Source: Nocardiopsis sp. NRRL B-16309 | Lineage (GTDB): Bacteria > Actinomycetota > Actinomycetes > Streptosporangiales > Streptosporangiaceae | Assembly: GCF_001279585.1 (NCBI RefSeq) | Contig: NZ_LGEC01000065.1 | Span: forward strand, 186,001-250,000 | Direction: 5' to 3' | Length of the DNA: 64,000 nucleotides | Shown here: piece by piece, positions 15,436 to 22,959 of the stretch | Position numbering within the stretch: the first letter of the stretch is position 1 | Layout: each line of letters starts with the position of its first letter | Translations under genes and position numbers: made by a program | The notes under the pieces: model-generated | Seen by the model: the letters and a program-made list of their open reading frames with translations, nothing else | Databases searched by the model: none | What the model was told of the DNA's origin: nothing

Positions 15436-17214
15436 CTAGAGCGTGAGGACGGCGGGGGATCTGCGGTCCGCCCTCCGGGGCTCCGGGACCCGGGGCACGG
15501 CCTCGGCCGCGTAGATCCGCAACAGCCCCGGCACCGTGTAGCGCAGCTCGCCCGTCGGCTCCAGCAGGCGGGCCTCCGCCAGGCGCCCCAGGGCCGCGAT
15601 GGCGGTGTTGGCGTCCGTCTCCAGCTGGGACGCGGCACCGGCCGGACCGATCTCCCGCAGGTCGGAGCGCCCCAGGAGCCGGAACAGGGCGGCGGCCCGC
15701 CGGTCCCCCGCGTCGGCGCTGTCGCGCAGCGGGAGGTAGGCGGAGTCCAGGGCCGCCCGCAGGGAACGGTCTCCGCAGCTCAACACGTCCAGTCGGTGCC
15801 GGGGGTCGGCCAGCAGCCGCGCGAACGCCGGCAGCGGCCACTCACGCCGCGTGGCCATCCTGGTGCCCGCCAGCCACAGGGCCAGGGGCTGGCGGTCGCA
15901 CAGCTCCGCGACCCGAAGGGCGTCCGACCGCTCCGCCGCCACCCGTTCGGGCCCGCAGAGCGCGGCCAGCAGTTCGACCGCCTCGTCGCTGGTCAGCGGG
16001 TCCAGGCCGACGTGGACGGCTCCGCCCAGGGTGACGCATCGGCGGCGGCTGGTGACCAGCGTCGCGGCCCCGGGCCAGGTCGCCACGAGCGGTCGGGCCT
16101 GTGCCTCGTCGGCCGCGTTGTCCAGCACGACCAGGACCCGCTCTCCGCCGCTCCGGGCCCGCCGCCACGTGTCGTACTGGCCGGTGCGCTCCGATCCGTC
16201 GGCGTCGGCGAGATCGATGTGCAGGCATCCGTCGGGGAAGCGGTCGGCCATCCGCGCGGCGGCCTCCAGCGCGAGCGCGGACTTGCCGCTGCCCACAGGG
16301 CCGTCGATCGCGGCGACGGGGGCGTGCCCGCCCGGTTCCAGGGCTCGTTCCAGCGCGTCGAGTGCCGCGTGCCGGCCCACGAACGGGGTCGGGGGCGCGG
16401 GGACGGCACGGCAGGCGGCGTGCTCCGGGACGCGGCCGGGCGCGTACTCGTCCAGGGACGGATCGCGGTGCAGGATCGCGGCGTGCAGCTGGACCAGCTC
16501 GGAGCCGGGTTCCACGCCCAGGTGCAGGGACAGGGCCCGCCGGGCGGCGTGGTAGGCGTCCAGGGCGGCGGAGGTCTCGCCGGTCCGGTAGAGGGCGAGC
16601 ATGAGGTCGTGCCACACCCGTTCGCGGACCGGGTCCTCGGCCGCCAGGGCGCGCAGGTCGGCGACCAGTTCGACGTCGGCGCCCAGGGCGAGCCGGGCGT
16701 GCGCGAGGTCCTCGGCCGCGCTGCGCCGCTGCTCGTCGAGCGCGTCCAGGCGGGCGCCGAGTTCCGGTCCGCGCGGCACGTCCTCGGCCGCGGCCCCCCG
16801 CCACAGGTCCAGGGCGCGGACCAGGGCGGGCACCGCCGCGGCCGGATCGCCGTCGGCCAGGGCCCGTCGGCCGCGCCGGTGCAGTTCGGCGAAGGCGAGG
16901 GAGTCGAGTTCGTGGGGGCACACGCGCAGCATGTAGCCGGGGCTGCTCGCGACCAGGCGTGCCCGGTCGGCCGAGCAGACGGCGGGCGGCAGTCGGCGGC
17001 GCAGCAGGTTGGCGTAGGTGCGCAGGTTGGCGACGGCGGAGCGGGGCGGGTGCTCCTCCCACAGGGCCGCCATGAGGCGCGGCAGGGGCACCACCTGGTT
17101 GGGCTGGAGTGCCAGCGCGGTCAGGAGTGTGCGCAGCTTGGGCGGGCCGGGTGAGGAGTCGTCGGGGTCATCGAGCAGGCGGACGGGACCGAGCAGGCCG
17201 AGGAGGAGCCCCAT
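15436..17214 (-). CDS. SARP (AfsR/DnrI/RedD-type) regulator with BTAD and NB-ARC
   Basis: 592-aa activator. Residues 1-95 are an OmpR-like winged helix (LRTLLTALALQPNQVVP, ANLRTYANLLRRRLP), about 100-250 the bacterial transcriptional activation (BTAD) domain, and about 275-560 an AfsR-like ATPase with P-loop GPVGSGKSA (305-312) and Walker-B-like RVLVVLDNAAD. SARPs activate antibiotic or peptide clusters through direct heptamer repeats; such repeats precede the convergent Cys-rich peptide operon, its nearest candidate target. ATG 17214 has RBS GGAAGG and gives the usual start. It lacks the long TPR tail of full AfsR. Confidence 0.9.
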   Translation of the reverse strand: MGLLLGLLGPVRLLDDPDDSSPGPPKLRTLLTALALQPNQVVPLPRLMAALWEEHPPRSAVANLRTYANLLRRRLPPAVCSADRARLVASSPGYMLRVCPHELDSLAFAELHRRGRRALADGDPAAAVPALVRALDLWRGAAAEDVPRGPELGARLDALDEQRRSAAEDLAHARLALGADVELVADLRALAAEDPVRERVWHDLMLALYRTGETSAALDAYHAARRALSLHLGVEPGSELVQLHAAILHRDPSLDEYAPGRVPEHAACRAVPAPPTPFVGRHAALDALERALEPGGHAPVAAIDGPVGSGKSALALEAAARMADRFPDGCLHIDLADADGSERTGQYDTWRRARSGGERVLVVLDNAADEAQARPLVATWPGAATLVTSRRRCVTLGGAVHVGLDPLTSDEAVELLAALCGPERVAAERSDALRVAELCDRQPLALWLAGTRMATRREWPLPAFARLLADPRHRLDVLSCGDRSLRAALDSAYLPLRDSADAGDRRAAALFRLLGRSDLREIGPAGAASQLETDANTAIAALGRLAEARLLEPTGELRYTVPGLLRIYAAEAVPRVPEPRRADRRSPAVLTL

Positions 17215-17284
17215 GGCACCTTCCAGGGTAGGACGCGCTGGCGAGCCTCGGGTCATGTCGACAGTCGGCGCGATACTTCTTCTA

Positions 17285-17298
17285 TGGGAGCGCTCCCG
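17285..17298. promoter_or_regulatory. LacI-family-like operator palindrome upstream of SARP gene
   Basis: TGGGAGCGCTCCCG, 13 of 14 bases of the actinobacterial CebR-type operator TGGGAGCGCTCCCA and with a perfect 12-bp dyad core (17286-17297). It sits about 72 bp upstream of the SARP ATG (minus strand) and 209 bp before the small ORF at 17507. The match is visible; which regulator uses it is inference. Confidence 0.6.
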
Positions 17299-17506
17299 GA
17301 ACGTTACATCGGGGCTTTTTCGACGTCAACGCCAGTTCCGTGACCTCGTCGTGACACTGCGCATCCCGCCCGCCGCCCACCTCCGCCGACGCCCGCCCCA
17401 CTCGGCTCAGCCCGCCCCTCGACCGACACCTCCGACCCGGCCCGCGCGCCGGCCCCGGGTGCGCCCCCACGGGGCCGGGCCGGGCCCCGCGAAGGCCCGG
17501 TGCCCC

Positions 17507-17692
17507 ATGGCGATGCGCTGGCGGGAACTCCTCACCGAGGTGGCGCGGCGCCACACCGCCGAGCCCACGGCCGTGAGCGCCTTCGCCTCCGCCGCCGACG
17601 GCCTGTGCGCGCGCGTCCTCCTGGGCGGGGAGACGCCGACCGTCGGAGACGTCGACGCCGTCCTGCGCCACATCCTGCGCTCAGGCGGATGA
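17507..17692 (+). CDS. Small hypothetical protein
   Basis: 61 aa from ATG 17507, predicted helical and acidic at the C-terminus (MAMRWRELLTEVARRH start). No recognised domain and no membrane segment. Its last 12 bp overlap the 3' end of the convergent Stealth gene. The upstream 200 bp are very GC-rich with one LacI-like palindrome at 17285. Codon use is acceptable, but a chance frame is possible. Confidence 0.4.
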   Translation: MAMRWRELLTEVARRHTAEPTAVSAFASAADGLCARVLLGGETPTVGDVDAVLRHILRSGG

Positions 17693-19456
17693 GCCGGCCC
17701 GCTCCCAGGGGGCGGGGAAGGGGAAGCGCGACTCCAGGAACGCGCGCACCATGCGGCCGACCTCCTCCTGGCGCTCGGGCGGGGTGTCGAAGTCGTTCAG
17801 GCACAGGAAGTCGTAGCGCGCCGCCTCGTCCGGCTCCGCGAGGGCGGTGAGCCGTTCGCCGGCGCCCTCGGCGCCGATGTCGACGTACCGCCCGCGGTAC
17901 TCCCCCGGTACACCGCGCCCGGTGAGCAGCGCGTAGTGGTGGTAGAGCGTCGTGACCGGCGCCACGTCGGCGGGATCGCGAAAGCGCGACCGCGCCGTGC
18001 GCTCCAGCTCCTCCGGGTAGCGCTCCGCCAGCTCGCGGTGCACTGACCTGAGCTGCGCCGTCGGTACGTGCTTGGTCTTGTGCGCGATGTAGGCGCCGAA
18101 CGACTCCTGGAGCAGGGCGCGTGCGTTCTTGCCCGCCCAGTTGGGCGCCGCCTCCTCCAGGATCGGCTCGCCCACGCCGATCTGGTGCGGCGAGAACGCC
18201 AGCCGGGCGATGCCGTTCGGGTGGAAGAAGTGCTCCGCGCCGACCGGCGCCGTGACGAACATGTCGTCGTTGAGGTAGAGGAAGTGCTCCGACAGTGCCT
18301 CGATGCGGTGCAGCTGCGACTCGATGGCACGGGAGCTGAAGACGGGGAGGGCGCCGGGGTCGGCGAAGACGTCGCGGTGGTCGACGAGGGTGACCCCCTC
18401 GGCCCGCGTGTCCAGCCAGCTCGGGGTCTGGCCGTCGGTGACGACGTAGACGTGCCGGACGAAGGGCGCGTACATGCGCAGTGAGCGCAGGGAGTACTTC
18501 AGTTCGTCGTGGTCGGTGTAGCGGGAGTCGTTGGCCGCGTGCGAGGCCAGACCGGACCGGCCCTCGCGGTACCGGGCGCGCTTGGCGGCGTGCTCGGGGT
18601 CGGCGCCGTCGACCCAGGTGTACACGGCGTCGATCGGGAAGCCCACCTCGTCGGAACGCTGGTGGGAGAAGGGCTCGTAGGTCGGGTGGTGGCGCTCCCG
18701 CACGGCCACGGTGGCGTGCTTGCGGCACTCGTCGGGCAGCACGTCGGCGACGCGGTTGGGCCGCGGCGCCACGAGGGCGCCGGCCAGCGCGTCGTCGGGA
18801 ACGCGCACCCGCAGCCGCCGGCGCGCCTCCTCCGGATCGGATCCGGCGAGGACCGCCTCGCCGTCCCGCCAGAACTCGACGTCGCAGCCGTACTCGGGCC
18901 CCGCGAGGCAGCGGCCGTCGGGGGTCAGCAGGTGCTCGGCGAAGCGGATGACCAATCCGGACTTGATCCGCGCGTCCAGTGCGCCGTCCACGTAGGCCGA
19001 GCTGACCGCCACCACTCCGCCGGGGCCGGGTTTGACCGCGTACACGGCGCTGACGCGGTAGGCCTCGCGCATGGCGTCGAGCAGGCCCTTCCTGTCCCGG
19101 CGGTGGACGCCCACGACGTGCCGCAGCGGGGAGCGGCCGGGGACGAGGAAGTAGTCGATGCCCTCGCCCTCCAGGACGTCGGTGACCAGCCGCAGGTTGT
19201 GGGCGGAGGCGTCGGCGGCCGTGAAGTCGTCCACCGTGCGCCCGATCAGGTCCGCCGCCGACGAGCCGTCGGCGGTGAAGGCGCGCAGGGCGGGGTCGTC
19301 GGCCAGCAGGGCGGCGCGGCGCTCCGCGATCCTGGCCAGGCGCCGTTCCTCGGCCGCCTGGGCCGCGGCCTCCCTGCGGCGCTCCTCGGCGCGGGCGCGC
19401 GCGGACGGGGTCATGAGGCGTTCACCGACGCGGCTGAGGCGTGCCGCCAGAGACAT
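17681..19456 (-). CDS. Stealth-family sugar phosphotransferase
   Basis: 591-aa Stealth CR1-CR4 protein, expected to transfer sugar-1-phosphate in assembly of a phosphodiester-linked cell-wall or capsular polysaccharide. A charged coiled-coil-like N-terminus (residues 15-55) and a nucleotidyl-transferase-like region precede CR1 PIDAVYTWVDGADP near 295, CR2 SRYTDHDELKYSLRSL near 335, CR3 around LNDDMFVTAPVG and CR4 CLNDFDTP near 565. ATG 19456 starts the homologous MSLAARLSRVGERL; an upstream in-frame start only adds an untypical Cys-rich stretch. No other polysaccharide gene is adjacent. Confidence 0.9.
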   Translation of the reverse strand: MSLAARLSRVGERLMTPSARARAEERRREAAAQAAEERRLARIAERRAALLADDPALRAFTADGSSAADLIGRTVDDFTAADASAHNLRLVTDVLEGEGIDYFLVPGRSPLRHVVGVHRRDRKGLLDAMREAYRVSAVYAVKPGPGGVVAVSSAYVDGALDARIKSGLVIRFAEHLLTPDGRCLAGPEYGCDVEFWRDGEAVLAGSDPEEARRRLRVRVPDDALAGALVAPRPNRVADVLPDECRKHATVAVRERHHPTYEPFSHQRSDEVGFPIDAVYTWVDGADPEHAAKRARYREGRSGLASHAANDSRYTDHDELKYSLRSLRMYAPFVRHVYVVTDGQTPSWLDTRAEGVTLVDHRDVFADPGALPVFSSRAIESQLHRIEALSEHFLYLNDDMFVTAPVGAEHFFHPNGIARLAFSPHQIGVGEPILEEAAPNWAGKNARALLQESFGAYIAHKTKHVPTAQLRSVHRELAERYPEELERTARSRFRDPADVAPVTTLYHHYALLTGRGVPGEYRGRYVDIGAEGAGERLTALAEPDEAARYDFLCLNDFDTPPERQEEVGRMVRAFLESRFPFPAPWERAGSSA

Positions 19457-19807
19457 GGACAGCCTTTCGCTGAAGCGGATCGGCGGGCACAGCCACCGGA
19501 CCTGAACGGACGTGCCGGACACACAAAGGGCACACGAACAGGACAAATGGGACCCGTGACGGGATGACGCATACCGGCCAAGGTGATGCGATCATGACAT
19601 TTCCGTCATCGGGTCGTATCGCACTGTCACCCGGGGCTCCTACGCCTCACCCAGGGTGGCGGCATGCGTGATGAGCGCGTGCGGGGGTGACAGGAGAGCC
19701 AGGATCCGGCCTCCCTTGAAGCTACCCCCTGCTCCGGCGGCAACGTCCCAGGCTGTGCGGCGGCTGACCACTGCCGCACCCGGTCGCCGGGGCAGCGGCC
19801 AGGGCGC
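19457..19807. other. Non-coding gap upstream of the Stealth gene
   Basis: 351 bp without a convincing gene. The part at 19570-19625 is less GC-rich than its surroundings and includes GATGCGATCATGACAT, so the Stealth promoter (minus strand) is probably here. No inverted repeat or RNA recognised. Confidence 0.4.
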
Positions 19808-19990
19808 TCACTCCGGCCGCGGAGGGCCGCTCGTGCCGCGTACGACCATGCTGGGCGTGAGGACCACGGGTTCGTGCACGGCGTCGGGGGCGCGACCCAG
19901 CCGGTCGACGACCAGGACGAGGGCACGGCGCGCCTGCTCGGCGGCGTCGCCCGCCGCCGCGCGCGGGACGACCCGCGTACGGGCGCTCAC
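19808..19990 (-). pseudogene. C-terminal remnant of a LacI-family regulator
   Basis: About 60 codons reading ARRALVLVVDRLGRAPDAVH and ending VVLTPSMVVRGTSGPPRPE. This is the standard end of LacI/GalR effector domains (the RxSTxxP-type tail). The helix-turn-helix and core domain are missing; the frame is closed by a stop just upstream (19987). It is therefore the relic of a deleted regulator. A LacI-type palindrome still exists at 17285-17298, but no link between the two is shown. Confidence 0.6.
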
Positions 19991-20107
19991 CGGGAGGGGT
20001 CCGCGACCGGATACCTCCTCAGGCGTGCGCGGGTCCGTGGGCCGTGTCCGTCGTGACCGCCACGGGAGCCGGTCTTCACTTCGCGCGCGGTCTTGTGGCC
20101 GGACCCG

Positions 20108-20275
20108 TCAGGCGACGAGCAGGACGAGGAGGGCGCTGGCCCCGAGCACGAACACGCACAGCGCGAAGGCCGTCCACACCTTGGCCCGCAGGCGCACGGT
20201 GTCGTCCGTGTCGAACTCGTCGAACGCACCGGTCAGACTGCGGCCGAGGTCTCCCCCGGCGGATCTCTCGCTCAT
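20108..20275 (-). CDS. Small single-pass membrane protein
   Basis: 55 aa from ATG 20275 with RBS GAGAGGGCGAC directly upstream. Residues 1-32 are hydrophilic and acidic (MSERSAGGDLGRSL, FDEFDTDDTVR); residues 34-54 are one hydrophobic helix ending at the C-terminus, so the protein is probably N-in and tail-anchored. No family recognised. It is divergent from the SLC13-type symporter gene. Confidence 0.55.
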   Translation of the reverse strand: MSERSAGGDLGRSLTGAFDEFDTDDTVRLRAKVWTAFALCVFVLGASALLVLLVA

Positions 20276-20462
20276 GTCGCCCTCTCCGCGCCGCCGTCGG
20301 TCTCCGGCCCGATCATGCCATCCCCGCGCACTCCTCGCGAGGGAACGGGGCGACGCTCGTGGGCCCGACCCCCAGGACCCGCGACGATCACGCGGAGAAC
20401 AGCGCACATCACCCAGAGTCTCCCAATGTCAAGGGAATCCCAACTCTTCCCCGTGAAATTGC

Positions 20463-20476
20463 GTGCTCCGGAGCAC
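20463..20476. promoter_or_regulatory. Perfect 14-bp palindrome upstream of symporter gene
   Basis: GTGCTCCGGAGCAC, a perfect dyad 138 bp before the symporter ATG in an otherwise AT-richer promoter region (20405-20515). The rest of 20276-20613 shows no gene. Likely operator; regulator unknown. Confidence 0.45.
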
Positions 20477-20613
20477 AGTGACCACCATCACTCACACCAA
20501 GGAGAAACATTCGGGAAACCCCGGGGCAACAGCGTCGTCGTCGCCGGTTTCCCTCCGGGAGCCGGGCACCGTCCAGCCCGTTCTCCCCGTCCCCCTCGAA
20601 GGAGGAGACCGAC

Positions 20614-22143
20614 ATGGCGACCTCGAAAGCCCGCGGCAGAGCGGGTCTGCCCGCCCTCACCACCGAACAGGCGGCCCGGCCCGAACCCGGCCGCGCCAAG
20701 ATCATCGGCCTGGTCCTCGGCCCCGTCCTCGGACTGCTGCTCTTCGCGGTCCTGCCGGAGTCACTGGGAACCGGCGGGAGGATCACCGCCGGTGTCGCGG
20801 TGCTCATGGCCGTCTGGTGGGCGACCGAGGCCATCCCCATCCCGGTCACCGCGCTGCTGCCGATGGTGCTGTTCCCCGCGCTGCTGCCCGAGGTCGGCAT
20901 CTCCGACGTGGCGCCCTCCTACGGCGCCGACGTCATCTTCCTGTTCATGGGCGGGTTCATGCTCGCCCTGGCCATGCAGAAGTGGAACCTGCACAAGCGC
21001 ATGGCCCTGGGCATCGTCGCGGCCGTCGGGTCCAGCCCCGTCCGGCTGATCGGCGGGTTCATGCTCGCCACCGGGTTCATCACCATGTGGGTGAGCAACA
21101 CCGCCTCCGCGATCATGATGCTGCCCGTGGGCGTCTCCGTCGTCGGACTGGTCACGCAGCTGCGCGGCGGCAAGAAGGACGCGAACTTCGCGACCGCGCT
21201 CATGCTGGGCATCGCCTACTCCGCGTCGATCGGTTCGGTCGCCACCCTCATCGGCACCCCGCCCAACGCGCTCATGGTCGGCTTCCTCGCGGAGAACTAC
21301 GACATCACCGTCGGCTTCGGCCAGTGGATGATGGTCGGCGTCCCGCTCGCGGCGTCGTTCCTCCTCATCTCCTGGGTCGTCCTCACCCGCTTCGTCTTCC
21401 CGCCCGAGACGAAGAAGCTGGAGGGCGCCCAGGACCTCATTCGCGAGCAGATCAAGGACATGGGCCCGGTGAGCCGCGGCGAGAAGCTGGTCGCCACGGT
21501 GTTCGCCCTGGCCGCGTGCTCGTGGATCGTCGTCCCCCTGCTGAACCGGAACGAGGCGGTCGCCGAGGCCGTGCCCTTCCTGGGCAGCGTCTCGGACTCG
21601 GTCATCGCGATCACCGTCGCCATCGCGCTGTTCCTCATCCCGGTCGGCAAGGGCGAGCGCCTGCTCGACTGGGAGACGGCGGTCCGCCTCCCGTGGGGGA
21701 TCCTGCTCCTGTTCGGCGGCGGCATCGCCCTGTCGAAGCAGTTCGGCGACACCGGGCTGAGCGAGTGGATCGGCGTGCAGGTCGGCGTCCTGGACGGCGT
21801 CCCCACGTGGGTCGTCGTGCTCGTCATCACGGCCATGGTCCTGCTGCTCACCGAACTCACCAGCAACACCGCGACCACGGCCACGTTCCTCCCGGTCGTC
21901 GCGGGCATCGCCCTCGGCATGGACCTGCCGGTGATGACGCTGGTCGTCCCCGCCGTGCTGGCCGCCTCGATGGCCTTCATGCTGCCGGTCGCGACGCCGC
22001 CGAACGCGGTGGTGTTCGGCTCCGGCGAGGTCAAGATCGGGCAGATGCTGCGCGGCGGGATCTGGCTCAACCTCATCGCGGTCTTCATGGTCATGTTCAC
22101 CATGTACGCCTTCGCCGGATGGGCGTTCGGGATCGCCCTCTGA
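20614..22143 (+). CDS. SLC13/DASS-family sodium:anion symporter
   Basis: 509-aa inner-membrane symporter of the divalent anion:Na+ family (C4-dicarboxylate, citrate or sulfate). About 11-12 hydrophobic helices. The two family signatures are SNTASAIMMLPVG near residue 168 and TELTSNTATTATFLPVV near 415, the latter followed by the MLPVATPPNAVVFGSG re-entrant loop; these SNT motifs bind Na+ and carboxylate. RBS GGAGGAG 7 bp before ATG 20614. Residues 1-25 are hydrophilic. Dicarboxylate uptake is the likeliest role. Followed by a strong hairpin. Confidence 0.9.
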   Translation: MATSKARGRAGLPALTTEQAARPEPGRAKIIGLVLGPVLGLLLFAVLPESLGTGGRITAGVAVLMAVWWATEAIPIPVTALLPMVLFPALLPEVGISDVAPSYGADVIFLFMGGFMLALAMQKWNLHKRMALGIVAAVGSSPVRLIGGFMLATGFITMWVSNTASAIMMLPVGVSVVGLVTQLRGGKKDANFATALMLGIAYSASIGSVATLIGTPPNALMVGFLAENYDITVGFGQWMMVGVPLAASFLLISWVVLTRFVFPPETKKLEGAQDLIREQIKDMGPVSRGEKLVATVFALAACSWIVVPLLNRNEAVAEAVPFLGSVSDSVIAITVAIALFLIPVGKGERLLDWETAVRLPWGILLLFGGGIALSKQFGDTGLSEWIGVQVGVLDGVPTWVVVLVITAMVLLLTELTSNTATTATFLPVVAGIALGMDLPVMTLVVPAVLAASMAFMLPVATPPNAVVFGSGEVKIGQMLRGGIWLNLIAVFMVMFTMYAFAGWAFGIAL

Positions 22144-22198
22144 CCCTCTGACCTCCGGCCTCCCCCGGAGAAGCCCCGGTCTCACTCCGCCGGGGTCA

Positions 22199-22235
22199 CG
22201 GCGGCCTCGCGGTCCACTCCCCCGCGAGGCCGCCG
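22199..22235 (+). terminator. Terminator hairpin after symporter gene
   Basis: 14-bp perfect stem, 22199-22212 with 22222-22235, 9-nt loop, starting 56 bp after the stop. A second CCCCGG/CCGGGG pair precedes it. Confidence 0.7.
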
Positions 22236-22262
22236 ATTCCCGTGCCGTGCCATGCTGGGGCC

Positions 22263-22550
22263 ATGACCTTGGAGTACAAGCGGCCGCGGCTGGAGATCGA
22301 GTACTGCACGCAGTGCCGGTGGCTCCCCCGGGCCACCTGGATGGCGCAGGAACTGCTGACGACGTTCGAGAAGGAGCTGGGCGAGGTCGCGCTCGTCCCC
22401 GGCACCGGCGGAGTGTTCGAGGTCCGGCTCGACGGGGAGAGCGTGTGGTCGCGCACGAGCGACGCCGCGTTCACCGACGCCGCCGAACTCAAGCGCCTGG
22501 TGCGCGACCGCGTCGCCCCGGACCGGAAGCTCGGCCACTCCGAACGCTGA
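22263..22550 (+). CDS. SelT/SelW/SelH-family thioredoxin-fold protein
   Basis: 95-aa soluble redox protein. The first strand leads into CTQC (the CxxC/CxxU active site of the Rdx family), followed by LPRATWMAQELLTTFE and the closing GVFEVRLDG strand, as in bacterial Cys homologues of mammalian SelW. Function is thought to be thiol redox control; partner unknown. ATG 22263 gives the usual EIEYCTQC position. Single gene, flanked by a terminator upstream. Confidence 0.85.
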   Translation: MTLEYKRPRLEIEYCTQCRWLPRATWMAQELLTTFEKELGEVALVPGTGGVFEVRLDGESVWSRTSDAAFTDAAELKRLVRDRVAPDRKLGHSER

Positions 22551-22759
22551 CCCCCGCGCCCCGCACCGGCCGTGCCGCGGTCCGGTGACGTCTTCGGGGG
22601 ACCCTCTCTTGAGCAGAGCGCCCCCACTCTCGGTGTGAGCCGGGGGCGCACCGTCCGGCCACGTGACGCACTCCGGGCCGCACAGGATGCCTCGTGCATG
22701 AAGGCAGGCCCGACCCGAGTTCCTGCCCAGGGATCCCCCTGGTCTCGACCTGGGGCGAG

Positions 22760-22788
22760 TTGCCTCCTTAGGCAAGCCTTGCTTTACT
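22760..22788 (+). promoter_or_regulatory. Promoter with embedded iron box (DmdR/IdeR type)
   Basis: -35 TTGCCT (22760-22765), 17-bp spacer, -10 TTTACT (22783-22788). Within it, 22768-22786 reads TTAGGCAAGCCTTGCTTTA, matching 16 of 19 bases of a typical actinobacterial iron box TTAGGCAAGCCTTACCTAA. A box covering the spacer and -10 would block transcription when iron is replete. The match and geometry are visible; iron control is inference. Confidence 0.65.
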
Positions 22789-22821
22789 GGGCGCCGCCGT
22801 ATCGACACGAGGAGGACCTCC

Positions 22822-22959
22822 ATGCGCATCGCGATGTCCGGTCGCCAGACCGGAGGGCGCCGACGCGTGCGCACCGACGGAGGGGCCGAGCTCGCCACCA
22901 GCGAGTACTTCCGCCGCATGGGCAGATGCCTCACACCGCACTCCCGGCCCAGCGCGTGA
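22822..22959 (+). CDS. 45-residue micropeptide coupled to ABC exporter genes
   Basis: MRIAMSGRQTGGRRRVRTDG is the basic N-terminal half; GAELATSEYFRRMGRCLTPH lies in the second half with one Cys. A near-perfect RBS GAGGAGG sits 7 bp before ATG 22822, about 28 nt after the predicted transcription start. The stop TGA overlaps the GTG of the first ABC gene (GTGA at 22956-22959), which has no RBS of its own, so translation of the ABC gene depends on this frame. No signal peptide, no TM, no family recognised. It may be a substrate, a partner or a regulatory leader. Confidence 0.65.
   Translation: MRIAMSGRQTGGRRRVRTDGGAELATSEYFRRMGRCLTPHSRPSA

Noticed and set aside
22822..22959. Micropeptide as a cysteine-attenuation leader of the MRxxLVxRRHVDLxR type
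   Set aside because: The sequence lacks that motif and the Cys run; downstream genes are not sulfur genes.
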